Assembly: GCA_965365445.1 (NCBI GenBank)
Contig: CBDUBS010000060.1
Location: 1-18,943 of the forward strand
Direction of reading: 5' to 3'
Source: CBDUBS01 sp965365445
Lineage (GTDB): Bacteria > Bacteroidota > Rhodothermia > Rhodothermales > DASSAV01
DNA: 18,943 bases
Numbering within the stretch: position 1 is the stretch's first letter; the number at the start of each line of letters is the position of its first letter. The notes under the pieces are model-generated. The model searched no databases. It was not told the origin of the DNA and saw nothing but the letters and a program-made list of their open reading frames with translations. This document shows positions 6,031-13,492 of the stretch, in pieces. The position numbers and the translations under genes were made by a program.

Positions 6031-6450
6031 ATGATCATACCGACCGGCCTGTTACTGCAAATACGGGAGCATGGGCGCCGTACGTACCCCGAAGAATGCT
6101 GCGGCTTTCTGCTCGGCCGCGCCGAACCTGACGGCAACCGGGTGGTCGCCCTTCGCCCGGTGGATAACCAGCGCGAAACCAACCGCGAGCGGCGATACCA
6201 GATTACTCCGCACGACTACCTGCACGCCGAACGGGCCGCCGGCCGCGAAGGACTCGACATTGTGGGTACGTACCACTCGCACCCCGACCATCCGGCCCGG
6301 CCTTCCGCAACCGACCTTCAGGAGGCGACGTTTCCGGGCTTCACCTACGTCATCGTAGCGGTGGGCGAAGGCAAACCCGGCGAACTGACCGCCTGGAGCC
6401 TGGCCCCGGATCGATCCGCTTTTATTCCCGAACCGATCATTCATCCTTGA
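6031..6450 (+). CDS. mec: JAMM/MPN metalloprotease (Mec-type), CysO hydrolase
   Basis: This 139-residue Mov34/JAB1/MPN zinc protease has the complete JAMM signature. Glu22 is in PEECCGFLLG, followed by His82, His84, Ser92 and Asp95 in YHSHPDHPARPSATD. In mycobacteria the orthologue Mec+ cuts CysO-cysteine to release free cysteine and regenerate the carrier. Sitting between cysM and cysO, 6 and 22 bases from each, it almost certainly does the same here. Because the local CysO ends in Gly-Gly-Leu, this enzyme is also the obvious candidate to remove the last residue, as HcyD does for HcyS in Wolinella. The start ATG (MIIPTGLLLQI) agrees with the usual domain start. The protein is a single cytoplasmic domain with no signal peptide. 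Confidence 0.92.
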   Translation: MIIPTGLLLQIREHGRRTYPEECCGFLLGRAEPDGNRVVALRPVDNQRETNRERRYQITPHDYLHAERAAGREGLDIVGTYHSHPDHPARPSATDLQEATFPGFTYVIVAVGEGKPGELTAWSLAPDRSAFIPEPIIHP

Positions 6451-6472
6451 ACGTTTCTCAAACACGACCCCT

Positions 6473-6748
6473 ATGGCAACCGTCAGAATCCCTACCCCGC
6501 TCCGATCGTTCACGGGCAACGAAGCGACGCTCCAGGCGCCCGGCGCCACGGTGGGGCAAGCCCTCGATGAACTCGTGGCCCGCTACCCGGCCCTGAAAAC
6601 GCATCTTTACAACGAGCAGGGACAGCTCCGCTCGTTCGTAACCATCTTTCGGAACGACGAGGACATCCGGTACCTCGAAAAAGAGGCCACTCCGCTGCGG
6701 GAAACGGATGAGGTTTCCATCATTCCATCCACTGCCGGCGGCCTCTGA
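6473..6748 (+). CDS. cysO: CysO/MoaD/ThiS-type ubiquitin-fold sulfur carrier with a C-terminal Gly-Gly-Leu
   Basis: This 91-residue beta-grasp protein would carry sulfide as a C-terminal thiocarboxylate. It begins with the ATVRIPTPLRSFTGN strand pair, similar in layout to mycobacterial CysO, and includes FVTIFRNDEDIRYL in the middle. It ends DEVSIIPSTAGGL. The usual activated end is Gly-Gly; here codons GGC GGC CTC TGA (6737-6748) add a leucine, so the protein should be inactive until trimmed. A JAMM protease is encoded directly upstream and a ThiF/MoeB-type activating enzyme directly downstream, 24 bases on. That neighbourhood argues for CysO over a molybdopterin MoaD role. MoaD or homocysteine-carrier function remains a lesser alternative. 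Confidence 0.88.
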   Translation: MATVRIPTPLRSFTGNEATLQAPGATVGQALDELVARYPALKTHLYNEQGQLRSFVTIFRNDEDIRYLEKEATPLRETDEVSIIPSTAGGL

Positions 6749-6772
6749 TCTGCGGCGCTTGACACTACGCAT

Positions 6773-7936
6773 ATGGTCATCCAGGACGCACCATTGACGG
6801 CGGAGGAATACCGCCGGTATAACCGCCATCTGATCCTGCCGGAACTGGGCGTACAGGGCCAGAGACGCCTCAAGGAAGCTTCCGTACTGCTCGTCGGAGC
6901 GGGAGGGCTGGGGTCGCCGCTGGCGATGTACCTGGCCGCTGCGGGAATCGGCCGGCTCGGGATCGTGGATTTCGACGTGGTGGACGAGTCGAACCTGCAA
7001 CGCCAGTTGCTTCACGGCACCCGCGACGTAGGCCGTCCGAAGCTCGAATCGGCGCGCGACCGGATCCGGGACATCAACCCGAACGTGCAGGTCGATCTCC
7101 ACCCGGTGCGGCTCAGCAGCGAGAACGCGCTCGATCTGTTCCGCCCGTACGACGTGGTGGCCGACGGGACGGATAACTTCCCTACGCGGTACCTGGTAAA
7201 CGATGCCTGCGTGCTACTCGGAAAGCCCAACGTGTACGCCTCCATTTTCCGTTTCGACGGGCAGGCGTCCGTATTCGGCGCGCCGGACGGCCCCTGCTAC
7301 CGCTGTGTGTACGAGGAGCCGCCGCCGCCCGGGCTGGTGCCTTCCTGCGCCGAAGGGGGCGTACTGGGGGTGCTGCCCGGCCTCGTCGGCACTATCCAGG
7401 CCACCGAGGTCATAAAGCTCGTGGCGGGCATCGGCGAGCCGCTCATCGGGAGGTTGCTGCTCATCGATGCCCTTTCGATGAGTTTCCGCACCCTGAAACT
7501 GCGCAAAAACCCGACCTGCCCGGTGTGCAGCGAACACCCGACCCAGACCGGGTTGATCGACTACGAGGCGTTTTGCGGCATCCCGACGGCGCCCGCTACT
7601 TCATCCGAGGAGGACGTGCCGGAGATGACCGTGCAGGAGTACAAGCAGCGGTTGGACGAGGGCACGGCGCCGTTTCTGCTCGACGTGCGCAAACCCTATG
7701 AATATGAAATCGCCAACCTGGGAGCGCCCCTGATTCCGGTTGACGAGCTGGAAAACCGTCTGGAGGAGCTTGCCTCGTATCGCGAGCGTGAAATCGTGGT
7801 GCACTGCCGGTCGGGGGTGCGCAGCGCACGGGCCGTCCGGATCATGCGGGGCGCCGGGTTCTCGGACGTAAAGAACCTGACGGGTGGGATACTGGCCTGG
7901 AGCAAAGAGATCGACCCCAGCCTGCCCGAGTATTGA
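6773..7936 (+). CDS. moeZ: MoeZ-type sulfur-carrier adenylyltransferase/sulfurtransferase (ThiF plus rhodanese)
   Basis: This is a 387-residue two-domain enzyme. The ThiF/MoeB domain (about 8-265) has the ATP loop GAGGLGSP (42-49), the RQLLH segment (78-82), the candidate catalytic Cys192 (VPSCAEGG), and zinc cysteines 175/178 (CYRC) and 249/252 (CPVC). The rhodanese domain (about 285-385) carries the persulfide Cys345 in the loop CRSGVRSA, with DVRKPYEYE before it. It would adenylate the exposed CysO C-terminus and transfer sulfur to it, as MoeZ does in mycobacteria. It may also serve molybdopterin synthesis. It is the last gene of the cysteine operon. Only a weak hairpin (GTCAT/ATGAC, 7945-7962) followed by a pyrimidine run lies after the stop. 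The converging peptidase gene ends 59 bases away. Confidence 0.94.
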   Translation: MVIQDAPLTAEEYRRYNRHLILPELGVQGQRRLKEASVLLVGAGGLGSPLAMYLAAAGIGRLGIVDFDVVDESNLQRQLLHGTRDVGRPKLESARDRIRDINPNVQVDLHPVRLSSENALDLFRPYDVVADGTDNFPTRYLVNDACVLLGKPNVYASIFRFDGQASVFGAPDGPCYRCVYEEPPPPGLVPSCAEGGVLGVLPGLVGTIQATEVIKLVAGIGEPLIGRLLLIDALSMSFRTLKLRKNPTCPVCSEHPTQTGLIDYEAFCGIPTAPATSSEEDVPEMTVQEYKQRLDEGTAPFLLDVRKPYEYEIANLGAPLIPVDELENRLEELASYREREIVVHCRSGVRSARAVRIMRGAGFSDVKNLTGGILAWSKEIDPSLPEY

Positions 7937-7995
7937 TCTCTCTCGTCATGTGGCCCGATGACTTCCCTTTCCGGTCGGGGCGGCGGCCGACGAAA

Positions 7996-9015
7996 TCAGT
8001 TTGCGGAACGGAGCCTGCCCAGGGCGGCTTCCAGAATGGTATCCCTGCCCCGGACGGCATCCGACTGGGTCATGTTGACCAGAATATCCGGTCCGATGCC
8101 GATGCCCTCCAGGGAGGCGCCGTGTACGTTGGTCTCCAGCCAGACCGGAAACCGGTACGCCCATCCGTTGGGCAGCTCCCGGTATATCGGGTTGCCGAGG
8201 CCGCCCCCGGTGGTATCGCCCAGCACGGTAACGTTCGGCAATTCATCCATGGCGAGGGTGAAGTGCTCGCAGGCGCTGAAACAGCTCCGGTTGGTGAGCA
8301 GGGCCACCGGCCCCCGGAAAGGCGCCTCGCCCATCGGGCGGACGCGCAGCTCCCACGTTTGGGTGAAATCGGAATAATTCGGACCGTTCCGGTAGCGGTA
8401 ATACGCATACAGGCGCTCGGTATCGGCAAAGCGCCCGGCGATCTGTTCCGCTATCCGTCCGGAGCCGCCGCCGTTGTTCCGAACATCCACGACCAGTGCG
8501 GCGGCTCCGTCGAGCGCCCCGAGCGCGATATCGATGGAGTCGGCCCAACCGGAGCCGCTGAATGAATTGATGTGGATATAGCCGATTTCCTTATCGATCA
8601 TCCCATAGGTGATGCGGTCGTCGGCGGCCTTACCGAACCTTCCCGGCAGGTAGTACCGTTCGATCAGATCGGATGAGTAGTTCCGGGGATACTGCGTAAA
8701 CCACGCCGAGTAACCGCACCCTCCGAACGACGTGACGATGTTGACATGCCCGTCCTCGAGGTGGTCGATCATTTCGCACATCACCTCGAAGAGTTTCCGC
8801 TCGGTCATGGTTTCCGTTATCTGGGGGCGGTACTGTTGGTACAGGGCCTTCCAGTCCGCTTCTTTTATCGTAAAATGGGAGTAGTGCCGGTCGATCTGGG
8901 ACCACACCTCATCGAAAACGGCGGTCGGGCTGTTTTCGAGTTCATCCCCCAGCCAGGCGTCGGCGCATCCGGCAAGGAAAACCAGCAGACCCGACAAAAC
9001 GAGAAAATGCCTCAT
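7996..9015 (-). CDS. S41-family (tricorn/CtpA-like) peptidase, lipoprotein
   Basis: This is a 339-residue envelope protease. Starting at the ATG 9013-9015 gives a clean lipoprotein signal: hydrophobic residues 4-15 and lipobox LAGC with Cys17. An upstream in-frame start would add a polar 40-residue extension and bury the signal. The S41 domain shows the DVRNNGGG strand-turn (177-184) and the nucleophile Ser247 in CFSACE (245-250). It then shows the DTTGGGLGNP turn and a late GIGIGPD motif. No PDZ domain is evident between the helical N-terminal part and the core, as in short Bacteroidota S41 lipoproteins. It is probably translated with the barrel-like gene 8 bases upstream. Substrate unknown. 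Confidence 0.88.
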   Translation of the reverse strand: MRHFLVLSGLLVFLAGCADAWLGDELENSPTAVFDEVWSQIDRHYSHFTIKEADWKALYQQYRPQITETMTERKLFEVMCEMIDHLEDGHVNIVTSFGGCGYSAWFTQYPRNYSSDLIERYYLPGRFGKAADDRITYGMIDKEIGYIHINSFSGSGWADSIDIALGALDGAAALVVDVRNNGGGSGRIAEQIAGRFADTERLYAYYRYRNGPNYSDFTQTWELRVRPMGEAPFRGPVALLTNRSCFSACEHFTLAMDELPNVTVLGDTTGGGLGNPIYRELPNGWAYRFPVWLETNVHGASLEGIGIGPDILVNMTQSDAVRGRDTILEAALGRLRSAN

Positions 9016-9023
9016 TCCGGAAA

Positions 9024-9773
9024 TCAGAAAGGTGAATATGAGAGGCCGACATGGATTCCGTTCCACACGGAGCGGTAGGGAACGGGGTCCTCGATCCGGT
9101 AGGCCAGCCCTTCGTAGCCAACCGCCAGTTTCCACCGATGGTGCAGCCGACGTTCGTACCGGGCGGCCCCCGAGAACCGCCTGAATCGGTCGAGGGTAAC
9201 CAGGTGATAGTCGACGGGGCCCTTCAGGCTGTACGATGGGCGCAGCACCAGCGCCCCTACCGGAAGGGCGAACCGCACCACGAGCCGCCCGGAGGGACGC
9301 TCGAACAGCACGCCGGTAGCCTCGATGTTCAAAGCGGTATAGTACGTTCCCAGGAATTCGGTATAGGTGCTCGTATACCGGTGTTCCACGAAGTCGAAAA
9401 AGCTATCGATAAGGAAGCCGGCAAACAGGCTTCCCGTGGGCACGGAGGCCAGGCGGCGGCCGTAGGCGCCCTGTAATTGAACCTGAACCCCTTTCTCCCG
9501 GAACAGCTCGCCCCGTGTAATGGAGGACGTGTACCGGGAGGGCCCTGCGGCCGCCAGGAGCCGGTGACGGTTACGTATCCCCTCATATCCGTACTCGAGG
9601 CGCGGCTGGAGGAGGGCGCCGCTGTAACGCAGGGGCGAGGCCTGGTCGTCCGCCCGGACGTGGCGGGCGAGGCTCGTACCCATACCCAACCAGTGTTTCC
9701 GACCGGTATCCTGGGCCTGAGCGGGCGCTCCCACAATCAGCAGGAACAGAATACAGGTCAGGAGACGCTTCAT
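9024..9773 (-). CDS. Secreted, probably outer-membrane beta-barrel protein of unknown function
   Basis: This gene encodes 249 residues and I do not recognise the family. The start at 9771-9773 gives MKRLLTCILFLLIVGAPAQA, a standard signal peptide with likely cleavage after AQA (residue 20). The rest alternates polar and aromatic/hydrophobic residues in short strands (for example RLEYGYEG, VQVQLQGAYGRRL, KLAVGYEGLAYRI). It ends in an aromatic strand, GLSYSPF, typical of barrels assembled by BamA. An in-frame ATG 210 bases further upstream would place a polar 70-residue stretch before the signal peptide and is unlikely. The gene is followed 8 bases later by the S41 lipoprotein peptidase, so the two probably form an operon. 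The upstream region includes TTATTTTG, close to the Bacteroidota -7 element. Confidence 0.75.
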   Translation of the reverse strand: MKRLLTCILFLLIVGAPAQAQDTGRKHWLGMGTSLARHVRADDQASPLRYSGALLQPRLEYGYEGIRNRHRLLAAAGPSRYTSSITRGELFREKGVQVQLQGAYGRRLASVPTGSLFAGFLIDSFFDFVEHRYTSTYTEFLGTYYTALNIEATGVLFERPSGRLVVRFALPVGALVLRPSYSLKGPVDYHLVTLDRFRRFSGAARYERRLHHRWKLAVGYEGLAYRIEDPVPYRSVWNGIHVGLSYSPF

Positions 9774-10174
9774 AGGGCGAGGACGGCCGTCAGGAACGAG
9801 GGGTGCTGCCAAAATAACGGATTCTCGAACGCGTATCCGGGAAAAACCGGCCGAGCCCCCGGGCGCACAGCATCCACCCACAGGTGGCCTGACCGTGCTT
9901 TTCGAACGATATATCCTGCGACAGGATTCCAGGCGGGCCGTATCAATATGCGGAAAGGCTGGTTTGAAAGAGGCAACCGACATAATTCAGAGGGATTATC
10001 TGTCCTAACTCAGACAGGGGCTATTCAAAACGTTCCTCCGGGTGCAACAAAACGAAAACGGGACCGTAGGCACAAATAGTTTAGTCATCATTGAACAGAT
10101 GGATGATACAGAGGGGCTTTTCCCGATCTCTGCCGGACCCCCTGTGCCTCATTCATCAGGAACAATCTACCTCT
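9774..10174. other. Divergent intergenic region between the barrel/peptidase operon and the ABC operon
   Basis: About 400 bases serve two divergent operons. Two dyads stand out. One is a perfect 15-base palindrome, ATCCTG-CGA-CAGGAT, at 9913-9927. The other is CTGTC-CTAACTCA-GACAG at 10000-10017. Either could be an operator, for example for the GbsR-like regulator at the end of the ABC operon. TAGTTTAG near 10077 resembles the Bacteroidota -7 element. An in-frame ATG for the ATPase exists at 10091, but the extra 28 residues are not conserved-looking, so I leave this stretch non-coding. Confidence 0.45.
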
Positions 10175-10894
10175 ATGATGGAGCTTCCGGCGGCCCAACT
10201 ACTGCATGTGGATAAAACGTATCGCAGCGGCGTCATCGAGGTGCCGGCGGTTCGCGGCGTCGATCTGGACATCGAGCCCGGCGCTTTTCTCGCCCTTGTA
10301 GGCCCTTCGGGATCAGGCAAAACGACGCTTCTGAATCTGCTCGGCGCGCTGGACACCCCTACCTCGGGCGAGGTATTGATAAAGGGCACGCCTACGAGCG
10401 GGCTGGGGCCCAAAGCGCTGGCCGATTTCCGAAATACGCATCTCGGGTTCATTTTTCAGACGTTCAACCTCATCCCGGTGCTGACGGTGAGAGAAAACGT
10501 CGAGTTGCCGCTGCAACTTCAGGGAGTATCCCACTCCGGCGAACGCCGGGAACGGGTGGATGCCGCCCTCGCGGACGTGGGCATACGGGAGCTGGCCGAG
10601 CGCAGACCGGCCGAGTTGAGCGGGGGGCAGCAGCAACGGACGGCCATCGCGCGGGCGCTCGTAAAGCAACCTGCGCTGGTGCTGGCCGATGAGCCGACGG
10701 CCAACCTGGACAGCGATACGGCCGAGGAAATCATGGCGTTGATGGAGCGCATGAACGGGGTGCACGGCACGACCTTCGTGTTCTCGACGCACGATCCGCT
10801 GGTCATGCGTCATGCCACCCGGCTGGTGAGGCTCCGCGACGGGAGCATCGAATCCGACGAACGCATCGAGCGAGGCGCCTATGCCGGCCAATAG
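10175..10894 (+). CDS. ABC transporter ATPase, LolD/MacB-type
   Basis: This is a 239-residue nucleotide-binding subunit. It has Walker A GPSGSGKTT (43-51), Q-loop Gln95 (FQTFNLIP), signature LSGGQQQR (148-155), Walker B LVLADEP (168-174) with catalytic Glu173, D-loop NLDS and switch His206 (STHDP). The FQTFNLIPVLTVRENVELPL segment is typical of the LolD/MacB/FtsE group that powers mechanotransmission rather than substrate passage. The start at 10175 (MMELPAAQLL) fits family length. An in-frame ATG 84 bases upstream is open but less likely. Its end overlaps the next gene by 14 bases, so it is translationally coupled to the permeases. A role in lipoprotein or lipid extraction is inferred from the downstream genes. 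Confidence 0.94.
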   Translation: MMELPAAQLLHVDKTYRSGVIEVPAVRGVDLDIEPGAFLALVGPSGSGKTTLLNLLGALDTPTSGEVLIKGTPTSGLGPKALADFRNTHLGFIFQTFNLIPVLTVRENVELPLQLQGVSHSGERRERVDAALADVGIRELAERRPAELSGGQQQRTAIARALVKQPALVLADEPTANLDSDTAEEIMALMERMNGVHGTTFVFSTHDPLVMRHATRLVRLRDGSIESDERIERGAYAGQ

Positions 10895-12167
10895 TGACTC
10901 TCCCGGACTTACTCCCGGAACGCTCCGTCCGGGGCTTACCCTTCGCATGGCCGTGCGTAATCTGGCAAGGAATCGGCGGCGCACCTGGATAACAGTCGTT
11001 ACCATCGCCGTTTCCGTATTTCTGCTCCATATTACCTCGTCCCTGCTGGTGGGGTTGGAAAACCAGTCGTTCGACAACCTCATTTTTTACCAGACCGGTC
11101 ATGCCGAGGTGTATCCGGCGGGCTATTTCGAGGAACGGGAAGAGCTGCCGCTCGACAATCCGCTGGATCGGCCGGAGGCGCTTCTGGAGGACGTCCGGGG
11201 GGTGGAGGGGGTCGCGGCAGCCGCTCCGCGGATCGTTTTCCAGGCACAGCTATCGAACGGGATCGACCAGATACCGGTCCAGGGTATCGGTATGGCGGTC
11301 GCGGAAGAAGGGACCGAAGCCCTGAGGCTAGATCAGGCCGTGGTAAAAGGCGCCTACCTTTCACCCGGCTCGGAGGGCCTTTTGCTGGGAAGCGGGCTGG
11401 CCGAGTTCTTTGAAGCGAGCATCGGGGACTGGCTTACGGTGCTCACCAAAACCAAACAGGGGGCCTACGAAGCGCTGGATCTGCCGGTGCTCGGGTTGCT
11501 GGGTACCGGCAACCCGCAGATCGACCGAAATTCGTTTCTGATATCCCTCGAAACGGCCCGGTCGATGCTGCAGATGGAGGGGGAGGCGACCGAAATCGTT
11601 GTGCGCTTCGCCCCGGCGGTCCGTGAGGAACCAACCGCCCGGCGGCTGGAGGCGGCCCTGGCCGGACGCCCGGTAGAGGTAAAGCGTTGGGAAGAGATCG
11701 AGGCCGATTTCATGGCGCTCGTGGAAACGAAACGATTGGGCAGCCTGCTGATGCTGGGGTTGTTTGTGCTCATTGCCGTCGTGGGCATCGCCAATACCAT
11801 TCTGATGGCCGCCTTCGAACGCATCCGTGAGATAGGCACGCTCATGGCGATGGGCCTTCGCCCGTCCGGCATACGAAAGCTGTTTCTGACCGAGGGGGCG
11901 CTTCTGGGTGGGCTAGGTGGGCTTACGGGTACGATCCCGGCGCTCGCACCGATCATTTACTTCTCCGTTAATGGGATGGATTTGTTGAGCTTGTATGGGG
12001 ATGTAGACGTAGGCTACCCGGTGAAGGGTCTGGTATATATGGCCGTAAGCCCGGCGTTTCTGATCGGCGTGGTGCTGGCTACCGTGGCGCTGGCCGGAGC
12101 CGCGTCCTACTACCCGGCGGCGCGGGCAAACAGAGAAAACCCCGCGGAGGCGCTGCGACATGTCTGA
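10881..12167 (+). CDS. ABC transporter permease, FtsX/LolC/E-like (first of two)
   Basis: This is a 428-residue inner-membrane protein with the four-helix MacB/LolC layout. It has an amphipathic N-terminus (LRMAVRNLARNRRRTW), one membrane helix (about 37-58), a large periplasmic domain (about 60-285) and a C-terminal FtsX domain. The FtsX domain has three helices: about 288-310 (LLMLGLFVLIAVVGIANTIL), one around 340-362, and about 388-412. The cytoplasmic loop FERIREIGTLMAMGLRP is the usual coupling helix contacting the ATPase. The C-terminus ANRENPAEALRHV is the standard family ending. It overlaps the ATPase gene (14 bases) and the second permease gene (8 bases). Two different permeases with one ATPase suggest a LolCDE-like heterodimer. 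Confidence 0.9.
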   Translation: MPANSDSPGLTPGTLRPGLTLRMAVRNLARNRRRTWITVVTIAVSVFLLHITSSLLVGLENQSFDNLIFYQTGHAEVYPAGYFEEREELPLDNPLDRPEALLEDVRGVEGVAAAAPRIVFQAQLSNGIDQIPVQGIGMAVAEEGTEALRLDQAVVKGAYLSPGSEGLLLGSGLAEFFEASIGDWLTVLTKTKQGAYEALDLPVLGLLGTGNPQIDRNSFLISLETARSMLQMEGEATEIVVRFAPAVREEPTARRLEAALAGRPVEVKRWEEIEADFMALVETKRLGSLLMLGLFVLIAVVGIANTILMAAFERIREIGTLMAMGLRPSGIRKLFLTEGALLGGLGGLTGTIPALAPIIYFSVNGMDLLSLYGDVDVGYPVKGLVYMAVSPAFLIGVVLATVALAGAASYYPAARANRENPAEALRHV

Positions 12168-13419
12168 AACCGCCGTATTGCAGTCGAGAAAGATACCCCG
12201 GCTGACCCTGGCCTGGCGGAACACGCTCCGAAACGGGCGGCGCACCCTGCTGACCGTTTCGGCGGTGTTCGTGGCGGTCGGGGCCATGATTTTCGGCACG
12301 GCCTACATGAACGGGACCCTGGATAACGTTCTGGATACCTTCGCGAAAATCGAATCGGGGCACATCCGGATCAGGAAAGAAGGATTCACCCGGAAGGAAC
12401 GGTCGCTGCCGTTGTACCTGCACATCGAGGACTTGAGCCGGGTGACGTCGGCGATCCGGGAAGTAGCCGGCGTGAAAGCCGTGTTGCCGCGGATACGCAC
12501 CGCCGTACTGATGGAGGGAGCCGAGTCGAACCGGACCGGGCTGCTCATGGGGGTGGACATCGCGGCGGAACGGGGATATCTGGACCCGGAGGCGATGGTT
12601 TCCGAAGGGCGGACGCCCCGGAGCGGGCATCCGGAAGTACTGGTAGGCCGGGAGTTTGCCCACAGGCTCGGGGTGCAGGTCGGCGACACGCTCACCCTGC
12701 TCGGGCAGACGGCCTATCGCTCGCTGGGCGGCATTCGGCTGCGGGTGACGGGGCTGGCGCAGACGGGAATGGGGGCGTTCGACGGGAAATTGTTGCTCGC
12801 TCCGCTGGATCAGGTGCAGTTGATGACCGAGATGCCGGATGCGGCCACCGAACTGCTGGTATTTGCAAAGACCCCGGAAGAAGCACACCGCCTTTTGCCG
12901 CTCCTCCGGAACGCGATCAGCAACTACGTGGAAGAAGCCGAGATACGCGCCTGGGACGAACAGGGACCGCTCATCCAGACCCTGTCGTCCGTGCGGCCGG
13001 TGCTGCTCGGCGTGGTATTCATGCTCACGATAATGGCCGGTCTGGTGATCGTCAATACCATGCTCATGACCGTTATGGAGCGCACCCGGGAACTGGGGAT
13101 GCTGGCCGCCCTGGGGATGCGCCGGGTGGACATCGTCCTGCTGATCGTGGCGGAAGGAGCCATGATCGGGCTGATCGGAGCGGTTCCGGGGGGAGTAGCG
13201 GGCTCCGGCGTGACGCTCTGGTTGCAGCAAACGGGGCTCGACATAACGGCCGCCGCCCGGAGCACCGATCTGCCGTTCCGGGGGGTCATCTATCCGGCAT
13301 TTTCCTTGCCGTACGCTCTGGGAGCGTGCCTGCTGGGCATCGCGGCGGCGGCCGCGGCAGCCGTTTACCCGGCCCTGAAAGCCGCACGGCAGAAACCGGC
13401 GGAAGCCCTCCGGGCCTGA
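12160..13419 (+). CDS. ABC transporter permease, FtsX/LolC/E-like (second of two)
   Basis: This is a 419-residue partner permease with the same topology. The N-terminal LAWRNTLRNGRRTLLT is followed by one membrane helix (about 30-50), a periplasmic domain (about 55-270), and an FtsX domain. The FtsX domain includes VVFMLTIMAGLVIVNTMLM, the coupling loop MERTRELGMLAALGMRR and a final alanine-rich helix (ALGACLLGIAAAAAAAVYP). It ends in the family-typical KAARQKPAEALRA. The start codon overlaps the end of the first permease gene. The two permeases are clearly paralogous but differ strongly in their periplasmic domains, consistent with unequal jobs, as in LolC and LolE. The next gene begins 73 bases later. 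Confidence 0.9.
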   Translation: MSETAVLQSRKIPRLTLAWRNTLRNGRRTLLTVSAVFVAVGAMIFGTAYMNGTLDNVLDTFAKIESGHIRIRKEGFTRKERSLPLYLHIEDLSRVTSAIREVAGVKAVLPRIRTAVLMEGAESNRTGLLMGVDIAAERGYLDPEAMVSEGRTPRSGHPEVLVGREFAHRLGVQVGDTLTLLGQTAYRSLGGIRLRVTGLAQTGMGAFDGKLLLAPLDQVQLMTEMPDAATELLVFAKTPEEAHRLLPLLRNAISNYVEEAEIRAWDEQGPLIQTLSSVRPVLLGVVFMLTIMAGLVIVNTMLMTVMERTRELGMLAALGMRRVDIVLLIVAEGAMIGLIGAVPGGVAGSGVTLWLQQTGLDITAAARSTDLPFRGVIYPAFSLPYALGACLLGIAAAAAAAVYPALKAARQKPAEALRA

Positions 13420-13492
13420 GTCGGACGCTCGTTACAGAACCCATATGGTAATCATGATGCTTACGCGACGGACTTTTTATCCGAACGGGACC

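Noticed and set aside
7937..7995. Weak hairpins after moeZ as an operon terminator
   Set aside because: The stem GTCAT/ATGAC is only five pairs with no clear U-run. It is mentioned in the moeZ entry but not strong enough for its own feature.
12079..13230. 383-codon open frame on the minus strand opposite the second permease
   Set aside because: The permease frame contains clear FtsX membrane helices and is coupled to its neighbour. The antisense product is low in hydrophobic structure and looks like a shadow.
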